From positions 217,088,652-217,152,651 of the forward strand of contig NC_084793.1 of assembly GCF_963169125.1 (NCBI RefSeq): a stretch of 64,000 nucleotides of DNA, in the 5' to 3' direction. This DNA is from Humulus lupulus (Eukaryota > Streptophyta > Magnoliopsida > Rosales > Cannabaceae). Made by a program: the position numbers and the translations under genes. Below are positions 23,883 to 35,216 of the stretch, one piece after another; positions within the stretch are counted from its first letter, which is position 1, and the number at the start of each line of letters is the position of its first letter. The notes beneath the pieces were generated by a model. It searched no databases. It saw only the letters and a list, made by a program, of their open reading frames with translations, and was not told the origin of the DNA.

Positions 23883-25597
23883 GCCACCAGGTTCCTCAAC
23901 AGGCTAGCAAAGGCAATGGCCCAGGGACCCAAGGGCACCGACAGGCAGTCAGCGCCCGTGGAGCTCGGGGCGTTCCGCCCCAACGCGCCCATACGGACCG
24001 CATGAGGCCTAGAGCTAGTATACCCTCGGAACCTAACCAGCCTTGTAGGAATAACAATCTAGGGATCCACCCGAGGAGTGCCCCCACAAAACTAAGAACG
24101 TGGTATCAATATAACGGTAAACGAAAACGTCGAGTCTGATGGAGAGACTGAAGTGGCTCGTCCTGAGGGTAACAGTGCATTTCGAGGACAGGCTGACCTG
24201 GGAGACAACCTCAATGCCTGAAGATGCAATAAGGCATGAGGATGCGAGCCCGTTGGGAGAGATCTGTCAGACCTCCAGGATAATCTCAACGCTCGGAGAA
24301 GAGATAACCTGGCTCAGAAGCATCAAATGGGATCATGATCTGCTCCGTGCGAAATTAGGAAATCTGAGGCGGATAATGCTCAGGATGGCCAGGCGATAAG
24401 GCCACAAGTCTAACTCGGAAGACGAAGAAGTGGAGCCATGCACCCCTCACATTGTTGAGGCCCCTCTACCACCAGGCTTCAAAATTCCATCCATACCACC
24501 CTATGACGGTGGTTGGGATCCCACAGACCACCTGTCTAAGTTCAACAAATTAATGTTGGTGCATCGTGTCTCTGACGATGATAAGTGTCATGTGTTTCCG
24601 ATCACCTTGGTGAGGCCAGCAGATGAATGGTTTAAAAAGCTCTGACCAGGGTCCATTCAATCATGGCATTAGTTATCGTCTGCCTTTCAAAGAGAATTCA
24701 TACGAGTTCGAAAGGTAAGCTTTGAGGTCAATGCCTTGGCCAAAATAAAGCAAGGGCCCTTCGAGATGCTCAAGGCCTACATCAAACGCTTCAAGGAGGA
24801 AGTAGTGAGAACCAAAAGGGTCGATGATGGCTAGCAATTGATGGCATTACAAGCTAGCATCCGCGCAGGGTCCCCACTTTCGAATGATCTCCAATGGAGG
24901 GGATGCCGTCATGTCAACAACTTCATTGTCGAGCACAAGAATATATTAGTTGGGAGGATGCCTAGATCGGGGCATTAGGAGCATTCGCCATTTTCCCTAC
25001 TTCGGTCACACCTGGCCCCGTGGCTTCGGGAATCCAATATTCCCCTTTTGCTCCCGTCCAACTGGGCTCGGGAGGAGTCCAACCCAGCCAAAGTGCTCCA
25101 CCTTTCGACTATGGCACCATGCCCGCTCCTGGATTCAGTATGGCACCAACAGGGTATGGGGAAGCACCCACTGGATATAGTGCTTTTCAGGCTGCATTCA
25201 GTGAGTTTCTGCCCCCTTCCAGCCTGTCAAATTCAGCCGAGCTCCTAGGAGTAGTAGACGTGGGGGGAAAGGCAAGGGTCGGAAGTCCAAGGGAAGTGGA
25301 ACCGCTCAGGCCGAGCATGGATTCATATCTGGCGAGAAGTATGTCTCGCAGTATTCCGAGTACACCAACTTGGTAGACTCTCAAAAGAATATTTTTGTGG
25401 CCACGACACAACACGTTCACTATAGGGAGTCGCAACCCATCTGGAGAGGCAGGGAAAGGTGGGACCCTGGCAAATTTTCTCGTTTCCACAACGACATAGA
25501 GCACCACACTAATGAGTGCCTCCAGCTCAAGGATGAGATTGAGAATCTCATCAAGCTGAGACACCTCCACCAATATGCTAAGGGTAGAGCAAGTTAG
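23883..25597 (+). pseudogene. Tat gag (capsid), degenerate
   Basis: Gag would form the particle that packages element RNA. The clearest piece, 24430-24645, contains PPYDGGWDPTDHLSKFN and ends ADEWFKKL. After a stop it continues with SAFQREFIRVRK and KIKQGPFEMLKAYIKRFKEE, the retrotransposon gag core. Near 25485-25580 HNDIEHHTNECLQLKDEIE followed by NLIKLRHLHQYAKG is the His/Cys tail typical of Tat gag. Stops fall at CAG- or CGA-derived positions (TAG, TGA), and there are frameshifts. No intact frame spans the gene. The upstream part (23883-24420) is N-terminal gag in several frames. Confidence 0.8.
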
Positions 25598-25833
25598 GAT
25601 CAACCTCCCGTGGCAGGACCACTGGTACCACCTGTTGCCCCACATGTCCCAATAATTGCTCTTGTAGTTCCCTAACATCCAGTGGCGCAAGGACCTCCTC
25701 TGGTGAACGAGGGGTAGTAACCATCTCGAGAGGGCCCCACTTGGGTGGTACCTCACAAATCTCACTGAATAGGTATGCATGAGCTTTGAATCATGATGAT
25801 GAGGTAATGGCTTTGGCCTAGTTTCTTGCCCAA

Positions 25834-26735
25834 ATGCCACGAATGTTTGACCAAGTCATAACATTCTCCAAAGATGATGCTCAGAGAGTGTGTTTCCCGC
25901 ATCACGACCAGTTGGTGATTGAGAGACAAATCTCAAACAAAATGGTGGTGCGGATTCTAGTAGACAACAGGAGTTCGGTGAACATCCTGTATAAGTCAGC
26001 CCTTGAGAAGATGGGGTTGACCACGGCAGACTTGCCCCCGTGCGCCTCTACACTCTACAGATTCTTGGGAGAGGCCCTCTTCTCGATGGGACAGATAAAG
26101 CCCCCTTCAAATACTGCACCTTTGTGGTGGTGGTGGACTGCTCCTCGGTGTACAACGTCATCTTGGGACAACCTGCATTGGCAGAATTTGGGGTCGCCAC
26201 CTCCATTCGCCATATGTGCATGAAGTTCCCCACGGAGGCAGGAATTGGTATGGTCTGCGGAGACCAGAAAGAGGCGAGACAGTGTTACAATGTCTCCCTC
26301 AAAACTCCCGTGATGGTGGTGGAGGAAGGCCCCGGGAGGGAGAAAGGCCCCGAGAAGCCCGAAGCATCGGAGGTACAAGCTGTCCAAGAGACTGGGCCCG
26401 ACGAGTTAGACCCGAGGGTTCACAAGGAGAGGTCCATTGAACCAATAGAGGAGGTGGATGAGGTAGTTCTAGATACCTCCAAACCCAATAGAAAAATAAA
26501 AGTTGGGGGAAGCTTGAAGACGGAAGTCCAAGAGGCATTAGTAGGCTTCCTCCAAGAGAACCAAGACGTGTTCGCATGGTCACATTCTGACATGACTGGT
26601 GTTGATCCGAACATTATATGCCACAGATTGAATATCGATCCTAGCTTTGCTCCTGTCCAGCAGAAGCAATGGACGTTTGATCAAACTCAGAAAGAGGCCC
26701 TCAAGGCTGAAGTGGACGAGCTCCTCTCCAATTGA
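25834..26735 (+). pseudogene. Tat aspartic protease and linker to RT
   Basis: At 25834-26070 the frame gives VCFPHHDQLVIERQI and then VRILVDNRSSVNILYKSALEKMGL. This is the retropepsin active-site loop (canonical D(T/N)GSS); here Gly is replaced by Arg, which should abolish activity. A frameshift near 26040-26075 moves the continuation to the next frame (TLQILGRGPLLDGTDK, FVVVVDCSSVYNVILGQPAL), which runs to 26735. That part ends with the RT entry region (LNIDPSFAPVQQKQ). A TGA stop follows at the expected Arg of a FIREAKYP-like motif. Confidence 0.82.
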
Positions 26736-26744
26736 TTTATCTGA

Positions 26745-27941
26745 GAAGCCAAGTACCCCATGTGGCTATCCATTCCTGTTCTCATGCCAAAGCCAAATGA
26801 CACATGGCGGACGTGCATTGACTTCTCAGACCTTAACAAGGCTTGTCCAAAGGACTACTTCCCACTGCCTAAGATAAACCAGATGGTCGATGTCACATCT
26901 GGCTACAAGTTGATGTCATTCATGGATGCATACTCAGGATATAACCAGATATCCATGTATGTCGCAGATCAGGAGCGCACTAGCTTTCAAAACGATAAGG
27001 GTGCCTATTGTTACTTCGTGATGCCTTTCGGGCTAAAAAATGTCGGCGCCACTTACCAGAGGCTAGTTAACAAGATATTCAAGAACCAGTTGGGGCGGAA
27101 CATGGAGGTTTATGTGGATGACATGTTGGTCAAGTCCAGGAACACCCCTGACCATGTGGGTGACTTAGCTGAGGTTTTCACGATGCTTCGCTGGTTCAGA
27201 ATGAAACTAAACCTCCAAAAGTGCACATTTAGGGTTGCCTCTGGTAAGTTCCTAGGCTTCATTGTCAGTGCCCGGGGAATTGAGGCGAACCCCGAAATAA
27301 TCAAGGCCCTAATCGAGATTCCATCTCCTCAGAGACATAAAGACGTCCAGTGCCCGATAGGGAGGATCGCAGGTTTGAGCCGTTTTGCCTCCAAGGCAAC
27401 GGACAAGTGCATCCCTTTCTTCAATGTTCTCCAAGGAAGTCAGAGGTTTGAATGGACGGATGAGTGCGAAGAAGCGTTCGAACAAATCAAGGCACACATA
27501 GAAAATTATCTGATTCTGTCCAAGCCGATAGACAGAGAGCCTCTCCTACTCTACATGACTATCTCAGAGGATGCCATTAGTGCCACATTAGTAAGGGAAG
27601 ATAGTCGTGTTCAACACCCTATCTATTATGTTAGCAAAAGGCTCCTCAGGGCAAAGTCTAGGTACCTGCTGATGGAGAAGCTAACCTTTTATTTAATGAT
27701 GGTCTCTCAGAAGCTGAGACCCTACTTCCTGGCGTATCCGATTAAGGTCCTCACAAACCATCCCCTCTATGTTAGCAAAAGGCTCCTCGGGGCAGAGCCT
27801 AGGTACCTGCTGATGGAGAAGCTAACTTTTTATTTAATTATGGCCTCTTGGAAGCTAAGACCCTACTTCCTGGCGAATCCGATTAAGGTCCTCACAAACC
27901 ATCCCCTTAGACAAGTCCTTCAAAACCTGAGTCGTCGGTAA
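26745..27941 (+). pseudogene. Tat reverse transcriptase and RNase H (long open frame)
   Basis: A 393-codon open segment reads through the RT: PNDTWRTCIDFSDLNKACPK, FMDAYSGYNQI (first catalytic Asp), FVMPFGLKNVGATYQRLVN, VYVDDMLVKS (27110-27139, catalytic YVDD), LNLQKCTF and KFLGFIVSARGIEANP. The RNase H part (PLLLYMTISEDAISATLVRE, HPIYYVSKRLL) follows. It ends in a 47-residue in-frame tandem duplication (27627-27767 and 27768-27908). The RT core motifs look intact, but the frame is cut off from gag and protease by stops and downstream pol is broken. It would convert element RNA to cDNA in the particle. Confidence 0.9.
27627..27908 (+). repeat. Two-copy in-frame tandem duplication, 141-bp unit
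   Basis: Copies start at 27627 and 27768, each beginning TATGTTAGCAAAAGGCTCCTC and ending at the LTNHPL codons. They differ at about a dozen sites, so the duplication is not very recent or the copies have decayed. It repeats the RNase H segment YVSKRLL...LTNHPL. Confidence 0.92.
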
Positions 27942-28651
27942 GGATTTTGAAGTGGTCGATGGAGCTGAGTCAGTTCGACATTACCTAACATTCGAGGATT
28001 GCCATAAAAGGTCATGCACTTGCTGATTTCATCACCGAGTGCACATGGAATCAAGAGAAGACTAAGGGTACACCAGTGGTTGGACTAGCCTGGAAGTTGT
28101 TTGTCGACGAGCTTCAAACGAAAACAGTGTTGGGGATGGACTTATTCTGGTTTCCCCCGAGGGTCATAGAGTGCACAGTGCCCTTCACTTTGGGTTTAGT
28201 GCCTCTAACAATGAAGCAGAATACGAAGCCTTAATCGCTGGGCTCCGCGTGGTACAAGATCTCAAGGCCGAGGGGTTCGGCATCTTTAGCGATTCCCAAC
28301 TCGTTGTGAACCAAGTTCTCGGAGAGTACCAGGCCTAGAGAACAAAGATGGCAGTGTACTTGGAAAAGGCTTAAGAAATGTTGCATAACTTTTGAAGATT
28401 CACTATTCAACAGGTGTTGCGAGAGCAGAATTCCAATGCTGACCAAAGATGCTGAGTTAATCAATGTGGTCCCCATTGATTACTTGGAGTCTTCGAGTAT
28501 CTCAGCTCCAGACGAGGTGGAGTCTATACAACCCCAAGATGGGTGGATGGAGCCAATAGTCAAATATCTTGTCTCTGGGGAGCTTCCCCAAGACAAGAAG
28601 GCAACTCGGCCTTCCGTTCACATATTGAGTGCTTATTCTCATGGAAATTAA
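27942..28651 (+). pseudogene. Tat second RNase H and truncated connector, integrase missing
   Basis: Frame pieces at 28085-28340 read WKLFVDE and then ASNNEAEYEALIAGLRVVQD, followed by IFSDSQLVVNQVLGEYQA, the signature of the additional RNase H of Tat elements. REQNSNAD follows near 28420. The connector (VVPIDYLESSS, WMEPIVKYLVSGELPQDKKA) then ends abruptly at about 28630. It should be followed by an HHCC zinc finger and DDE integrase, but none is present before the antisense ORF region. Compare the integrase at 58373-59578. Confidence 0.83.
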
Positions 28652-31526
28652 GTTACGTTGAATTCATAGAACCAAACCAAATAAAAAATCAAGGCAAACA
28701 ACATAATTCTTAAATGGGAAAGTAATTACAATTATGCTCGGGGGTTCGAGCGATTGTTTGTCTATACCTCAATAAGTTATGGCACATAGGCCTAAGTGTA
28801 AAAATTATGAATAGTCTTTGGGGACCTCCTCCACCAGGTCGATGATCGGGTCTGTTCTTAGGGCACCTTCCGCCTGGGCCTTTTCAGTAGCCGAAGTCGC
28901 CTCGTGGCCCTCTTAGCCTCCTCTTGGGCTCACTGCATACTCTGTATGCCCGTTTTCATTTCCTCCTTGCCCCGTTGTGTGTCCTTGATGGTCTTTCAGA
29001 CAGCCTCTTCAAGCTCCAGAGAGTGTTTTTGCTTAGCTTCGAGGGCTTCCTTAGCTCGGGCGAGCTCTTTTTGAGGGCCCTGAAGTTTCTCCTCGAGGGA
29101 GGCTATTTTTCCCTGGGACCATTGGAGTTCATATGATTTCTCCATCATGATGTCTCCCAAAGCGGACTGCAAAAGGAAAGAAGAAAAGGTTAACCCAAAG
29201 AATTAATGAACTGAGTTAGAAAATGAGGATAATTAGCTTACTCGGATAGAAGCGTACCGACATGAGGCCATGATGAGATGTCGATGCTGTTGCCCAGTTG
29301 GGAGAAACTTCAAGCGGTAAACTCGCACATAGTGGAGTTGACCCCTTGATGGAGCTCGGCGACGAGAGGGGCAACGATTTCCCCTAGCTTCTCAGAGAAT
29401 AAAGTCTTCAGCTCGGCTCGACCTATTGGAGGAATGGCTGACCTCTCTCGGGATGGCATAAGTTGGCGAAGGGCCTCGGCTATCTCATGCAGAGCCTTGT
29501 CACCTTCCTCCAGCCTTGCTTCAAAATGTTGAAGCATTTTCTCGTATTGCTCCAACAGGGCCCCCTCATACTTCTCGGGATACACTAGGAGATAGATTTG
29601 GGGTGGCACCACCTCCTGCTCCAACTCTTTAACCACCTTTTGGATCGCTTCTAGATCTAGGTCTTGGACTGCCTCTTCTGACCCAGGTGAGGACGGGATC
29701 TCCAGTACTGGAGGTGGCTCGACTTTAGGAATGGCTACAAAGGAGTAAGACTCTCTGCCTCTTTGCTAGAGGAGAGGGTTCTGGATGCTCCCGGCAGCGT
29801 GATGACCCCCTCCCACTAAAGAGCTTGGGGTGCTCCAAGCCTCAAGGAGGACTGGACAATATCAGCTAACCCCATGTGAGTTGCAAGAACAAATCAAAAA
29901 GTTAGTGTATTTCCCCACAGTAAATTAATGCAATAACATAAGTTACTCGTAGGCCCACCATGGGTTAAGCCTCGATGTAGACAGTGAGAGTGTCTTATCC
30001 TATTTCCAACTTCACAACTCATGTTGGTGCCATATTGGCAAAACCAGTTAGAGTTGAAAAACGTCACTCGGTCTAGGGGTACAAACCCCGAGGAGTTGAC
30101 GGTCTCCTCAGGCGGTGGAGATACACGTATACTAAATCTAAATAATCTTGGAATTCTTCCCTATTTTAGCACCGATATGAAATTTTTCCACAGCAAAGGA
30201 GAGCTAGGGAGACCCAAACGTGCTCGGGACTTATCCCACCCCCTACTCAAGGAGCGTGATATAATGTGAGGGGTAGTAACCTGGAGCAGCGTGCGAGCCT
30301 TCCATCCTCGCCTGAAGCTCTTCCTCAAGCTCCAGATCCTCCTGGGCTTCTTCTGCGACACTCATGTTCTCCAACCTTTCCTTCGCCAGCCGTTTCTGTA
30401 AAGCCCTCTAGGTCAGGTCATCTATGTAGTTGATGTGACGGGATTCCAACTCCCAAGACTTTTTGGACTGGCGATACTTGGTCAGCTCGAGGTTGCTGAT
30501 TCTTTGTTACACGCTGAGAAGCCCCGACCTAATGAGGTTTGCTTAAGTTACCAGGACGCTAAGGTCCAAATCTTGATCGAGGAGAGCCTTCATCACTTGG
30601 AGATGATCCTTGAAGAGTTGGACGTAGTGGGTTCGGCAGAAAGGACCTATTCAAAAGGGATTGACTAAGTGTCGAACACAAAAAAGCCCTAAAAATGTGA
30701 AATATAACACGGTCGGGAAGATACTCACTAACTCTGGCGAAGTCGAGAATCAGGGTCGAATTTCTACGAGTTGGGAAGTGGTTTGTGAGGTAGAAGACGT
30801 ACTTGTAATTCGGAGAATGATTCTCGTTATGGTGTGGAGCCTTGTAGTCAAGCGACGAGGTCGCGTACTTCGTCAAGGCATAGTACCCCTCTCGTTTGGT
30901 GTTCTTCTTTAGTGGAGTTGTGTGGAAGCTGTAGAAGTAGAGGATCTCCGCCGGCGAAAGCTCGGGCCAATTTTGCTTCTGATACAGAATGTACATCCCC
31001 GCAAGCACTCTGTAGCCATTGGGGGAAAGCTGGAAAGAGGCTATCCCCATGAAGTTCACGAAGTTCACAAAATATTGCTTGAGGAGTAGGGTAGCCCTTG
31101 CCATTAGGTGGGCCTGGCTCCAAGTGCCCAGGCCGTTGACATTGCGATGCGCCTTTTCGGACTCTCGATAGAGGCAGATAAGACACTTGTCCCCGATTGA
31201 ATAGTGCCTCATAATAGCCTTAATGGCATTGGGGTGTCGAAGCAGAGTGTGGTAATCCTCTGCTTCAAATGCATTGCCCTCATAGGTTTGTGTAGGGTGT
31301 GGAAGTGGGGTTCTGTTAACCTCCTCCACAGTTAACCCCCTGTCTTCGGGCGTTTCAGGCCTCTCTGCCACTCGGTTGTCGTGACGAACGATTAACTCCC
31401 CTGCTGGCTCTCGGGCTTCGTCCTTGCATTGCCTTCGGAGGCACCTTGTGCTTGGGCCATATCAGAAATCTTCTAGTTGAAGAGATAGAACCTGTGTTCG
31501 TGTAGCTGTCGGAGTTCCTCAGACAT
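28652..31526 (-). pseudogene. Tat antisense extra ORF (aORF), degenerate
   Basis: Minus-strand gene lying opposite to the element's gag-pol. A splice acceptor TTTTTGTCTCAG precedes an ATG at 31524-31526 (MSEELRQLHEH). The main segment 30559-31371 holds FVNFMGIASFQLSPNGYRVL, the signature of the 'putative gypsy-type transposon' family (canonical HPFF..IL..F.LAPFQLAPN.WR.L). Downstream pieces at 29310-29636 (LEQYEKMLQHFEARLEEGD) and about 28860-29150 (SLEEKLQGPQKELARAKEA) predict coiled coils. Stops and frameshifts break it. The molecular role is unknown. A homologue lies at 54748-57078. Confidence 0.75.
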
Positions 31527-32099
31527 CTGAGACAAAAACCAAGCAGTGAGTATTCATATCAAAGGAAAGATGGCCAAAACATAGATGACTCTAGGGATAC
31601 CGCTCGGGGAGAAGAGAAAGATTTTGGAAATGTGGGGTATCCCCAATGCCTAAGGACAGGCTTAAGGGGATGAACCTACCGGAATCTGGGATTTCCCCAT
31701 ATTCCAGTCACAGGCCTAGAAACGCAAAATTGACATAAAAACTTTTGAGGGCCATTTTGAATGTCCCTAATATCAGAATGTGCCTAAGATGACTAGTGAA
31801 AGCTAAAAACATACTCCTAAATTCCATCTCATTGGCATTCCTAAACATATATTAAGAATCCACAAGCATAAATAAAACACAGGAAGGCATTTACCTGAGA
31901 TGAAACGAAGGTAGGTGCTGAGGCGAGTCCCGACCCTGAAATATCGTTTATTGTCTACCCAGAAGTAAGAAGTTTCACACCAATCGTCCAAAGCTTCGGG
32001 AAAAATGGTTGAAGATAAGGGTGAGGAAGAAGAGAGGTTTCTGTGAGGGTTTTGGTTTTCATATAGTTGTAGTGTGAGACTGAGGAGGTTTTTTCTGGG

Positions 32100-32106
32100 T
32101 TTTATA
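32100..32106 (-). promoter_or_regulatory. TATA box upstream of the antisense ORF
   Basis: The minus strand reads GGGTATAAAACCC about 575 bases before the first aORF ATG. It is followed by a pyrimidine-rich leader and a candidate splice donor CAG|GTAAATG (31891-31895). It points in the aORF direction, against gag-pol. An analogous box occurs at 54220 in the other Tat copy. Confidence 0.5.
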
Positions 32107-32187
32107 CCCAATAAAATCTAAGGGGAAAGCAACTTCCCCACGACCGTCGGATGGTTTCCCCTGATAAGGTCACGAGGATGATCCAGC

Positions 32188-33800
32188 TGTTGATGGTGAA
32201 AACTCGTCAACGATGTTAGGTCAAAAAAATCAAAGGTAAGTATGGAGATAGCTAGATATGAACTTAGAATAGACTTAAGGAAAAATAAACACAAATCAAC
32301 AATGGAGTCAACATTCGTATATTGCTTAATAGCCTGAGTATACAATGAATTTTCCAACCCCTTTGCTGGAAGGGTGAAGGTCTATTTATAGTGGAGCTCT
32401 AATGGCTCCTGACACATTGTGGTCCCGGGGGACAAAATTACACATAAGTACATTGTCAAGACGGTGGCACCAGACGTAGTGGTGCAGGAGGCTGTGATGT
32501 TGGCTCTAGTATATGGTCAGAGACGTGCAAGTAGTGCCTCCACTCCTTATACTAATTCATACCACCACTTCTGTCAGAGTCATGCCTCTATCCTCCACAT
32601 GGTCGTACATCCTATGCTCGTACGTGCACCCTGTACCTGATGGTAGTTCTTACATGTCCAAGACACACCATTGCTCCAAGTTTCATTATCTTTGGCTAAG
32701 TGTTAAAGGACTTATGGATTCCTCATAGAGGGGTGTCAGACCTTGCATAGCCAGAGTTTCATCCATAATGGTGTCTTATCTGCTCTACGTGAGTCCCGTA
32801 GCTCCTCGATGATATGTAGGCACGAGGCCCACCTTCCTTTGGTTGCAACAGGCGCGGATGCCTTGCAAGCAGCATGATTGTAGTGCATAAGGTGGGGGTG
32901 CCTCACAAGGTGGGCATACAGGTCGGGCGCATGAGACCCTCGCGACACGGCCTCGCAAGACATGCGCGGGGGAGGCGGTGCGCAAGACGGATGTACGAAG
33001 CTGGTACACCTCGCGAGATGGCTGCGCGAGGCTAATGGTTCACGAGACGGACGTACGAGGTTGGTGCGCCTCGTGAGATGGCTGCGCGAGGCCCGTGGTT
33101 CACGAGATGGACATACGAGGCTGGTGTGCCTTGCGAGATAGCTGTGCGAGGCCCGTGGTTCGCGGGATGGACGTACGAGGCTGGTACGCCTCACGAGATG
33201 CCTACGCGAGGCCCATGGTTTGCGAGATGGATGTACGAGGTTTGTGCGCCTCGCGAGATGGAGGTACGAGGCAGGGGCACCTCGCGAGATGGAGGTACGA
33301 GGCAGGGGCACCTCACGAGATGGAGGTACGAGGCAGGGGCACCTCGCGATATGGATGCGTGAGGGGCTGAGGCGCGATGGATGGCTCGCTGCACGAGGGG
33401 CCGAGGCACGAGGGAAGGCTCGCTACGCGAGGGGCCGAGGTGCGAGGGAAGGCTCGATGCACGAGGGGTCGAGGCGAGAGGGACAGCCGCGATGCAAGGG
33501 GCCGAGGTGCGAGGGCAGGCAATACGGAGATGGTTGTACGAGGCTGGAGGCGCCTCGCGAAATGGGCATATGGATCAAGCCCTTGAGGCCCTCGCGACAC
33601 GGCCTCGCACCTTGGCCTCGTGACGCGACTTGGCCCTTGCGACATCACCCTTGAGGGTCTCGCGACATGGGAGTGTTTCTTAGACTATGGTCTTGTGAGA
33701 CCCATAGGTGCGACCCCAATTGATTGACTAAGTGACCCTTAGACATTTATTTCAATAAGGGACTAGCCCTTTTTTCCTTGGTGGATTTTTGGCATCCACA
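32188..33800 (-). mobile_element. Solo Tat-type LTR nested in the Tat element (TSD CCAGC)
   Basis: On the plus strand it runs TGTTGATGGTG...TTGGCATCCACA with CCAGC repeated on each side (32183-32187 and 33801-33805). It shares blocks with the LTR at 52249-54022, for example GCTCTAATGGC.CCTGA.AC followed by ACATTGTGGTCC, and both hold GC-rich arrays. By that comparison it is minus-oriented (TGTGGATGCC...CATCAACA). There are no internal genes; overlapping ORFs in the array are artefacts of the repeat. Confidence 0.87.
32935..33610. repeat. GC-rich tandem array in the solo LTR
   Basis: Three types of unit follow one another: about 60 bp containing GAGATGG.TG.GCGAGGCCCGTGG (about 33000-33250), about 31 bp GAGGTACGAGGCAGGGGCACC (33257-33350), and about 33 bp GGGCCGAGGCACGAGGGAAGG (33365-33510). 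It is dense in CpG in an otherwise AT-rich window. Long ORFs on both strands come from the periodicity. Confidence 0.88.
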
Positions 33801-34046
33801 CCAGCGGCCAGGGTTCAAAAGGCACAAATCGCAATCATTGTTTTTTTGGGAAAAGATGCCTTGGGTGCTGAGTAGACATTTGGGATCCCGGAGTTGACCC
33901 CTAATTTAATGCACGGATTGACGAGCCCAGCAATGGGGCATCGATACATGGGTTCACTTTTTAGAGTGACGTCAGAGGAAAGCCCAAACATTTTGTCCTC
34001 CAATTTTCTCGAATCACTTAAGTCTCCACTGCCCGAGGGCGAGTAG

Positions 34047-34062
34047 AGACTTGAGGGGAAAA
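34047..34062 (+). other. Polypurine tract of the Tat element
   Basis: AGACTTGAGGGGAAAA directly abuts the 3' LTR start TGTTGTCC and is the expected plus-strand primer. Confidence 0.75.
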
Positions 34063-34916
34063 TGTTGTCCATATTTTCTCCTCTTACACGTGGCAACTTA
34101 CAATGACTGGCTCAAGAGATCATAGACCTCTTCGGAGTATGTTACCCCCTGAGGGCTCTATTCGAAGCGAAGATCCTTTTAGGTGAGGTCGCCCATCTTC
34201 GCTAGTGGGTAGGCCGTGAATACCTTAAAGGTAGAATAATCTCCGAGGCCCCCCAGCTCAGGAAATTAAGGCGACGGGGCTCTCCTCCCCCAGTCGTCTC
34301 CCAAGTCCAAGGTTTCGATTTTCGAACCTAAGATATGGCGCCAGGTGTCATCCAGTGCGGGTTTGCAGTGCCAAAGGATTGTATGACAACCTTTTTGGGT
34401 GATCCGTCAATAGTGTTGTCGAGTGTACGACTTGACAATTCGCACTCCCACTACGTCGTCTGACAGGTACATACAACACGCCCTGGCAGTACCTGGGGCA
34501 CATTCCCCATAAAGAAGGTGCCTTTCTGCGGTGGGCCCGCAGATCTCGCTTGGGTCGTGGTCTTTATTCAATGCAGCCCAATGCATTGAATTGGTATTAA
34601 CCCCCCATTAATGGGAAAGTTTTGTTTTAATTATCGAGGATGGGTATTAATGACTCCAGCCTCTATAAATAGCGCTGGGGTCTCATTGTAAATGAGGCGG
34701 TTTTTTAGAGAGAAAACACATTGTACTTAGAGCAATCTAAACACTGCCTGAGAATACACCATTGGAGTTTGTCTCACAAGCTTCCAATTTTTTTAATACC
34801 AAAGACTCGTGGACTAGGGTTCTTTTATAACCTGACCCACGTAAAATCTTCGTGTTCATATTGCTTATTTCTTTATTCTCTCTTTTTAAGGTTGATAGCG
34901 AAAAAGACAGTCAACA
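34063..34916 (+). mobile_element. 3' LTR of the Tat element
   Basis: 854 bp from TGTTGTCC to CAGTCAACA, followed by the TSD ATCAT. It contains TATAAATAGC near 34663 and a downstream leader, so it keeps a promoter-like structure. A reverse copy of the related LTR end occurs at 45829. Confidence 0.88.
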
Positions 34917-34921
34917 ATCAT

Positions 34922-35216
34922 TATTATAATAATATGTAATATAAAATTAAATATTTAATAATTATATTAATATAAATTCAAATGTTATAAATATTATTAT
35001 TATAATAATATATAACATATAATATACAATCTTAATTTTTATAAAATTTTGCTAGAATAAATATTTAGTAATTATATTAATATAAATTTAAATATTTACT
35101 AATTATATTAATATAAGTTTAAATATTATAAAATATCATTATTATAATAATATTCAATAAAAACTAAATATCTAATAATTATATTAATATAAATTCACAT
35201 GTTATAAAATATAATT
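34922..35216. repeat. AT-rich tandem repeat, right part
   Basis: It continues the array of 23455-23715 with units containing AATTATATTAATATAAATTC and TATAAAATATCATTATTATAA, four to five copies. The Tat element split the array. Confidence 0.8.

Larger units (their letters stand above)
23716..34916 (+). mobile_element. Ty3 Tat-lineage retrotransposon, defective
   Basis: An 11.2-kb element flanked by ATCAT on both sides (23711-23715 and 34917-34921). The 3' LTR (34063-34916) begins TGTTGTCC. The 5' LTR begins TATTGTCC, a decayed TG, and is cut to about 165 bp. In order: gag, protease, RT/RNase H, a second (archaeal-type) RNase H, then an antisense extra ORF, a nested solo LTR, a polypurine tract and the 3' LTR. 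Dual RNase H plus an antisense extra ORF between pol and 3' LTR is the known Tat architecture. Integrase, most of the 5' LTR and the primer site are missing. Many stops look like C-to-T decay. Confidence 0.88.

Noticed and set aside
25187..25840. 217-codon minus-strand ORF
   Set aside because: It is antisense to gag, which has recognisable domains on the plus strand; the minus translation has none.
32736..33654. Long overlapping ORFs on both strands, rich in Arg, Gly and Pro
   Set aside because: They follow the period of a GC-rich tandem array inside a solo LTR and occur in several frames at once; no domain is present.
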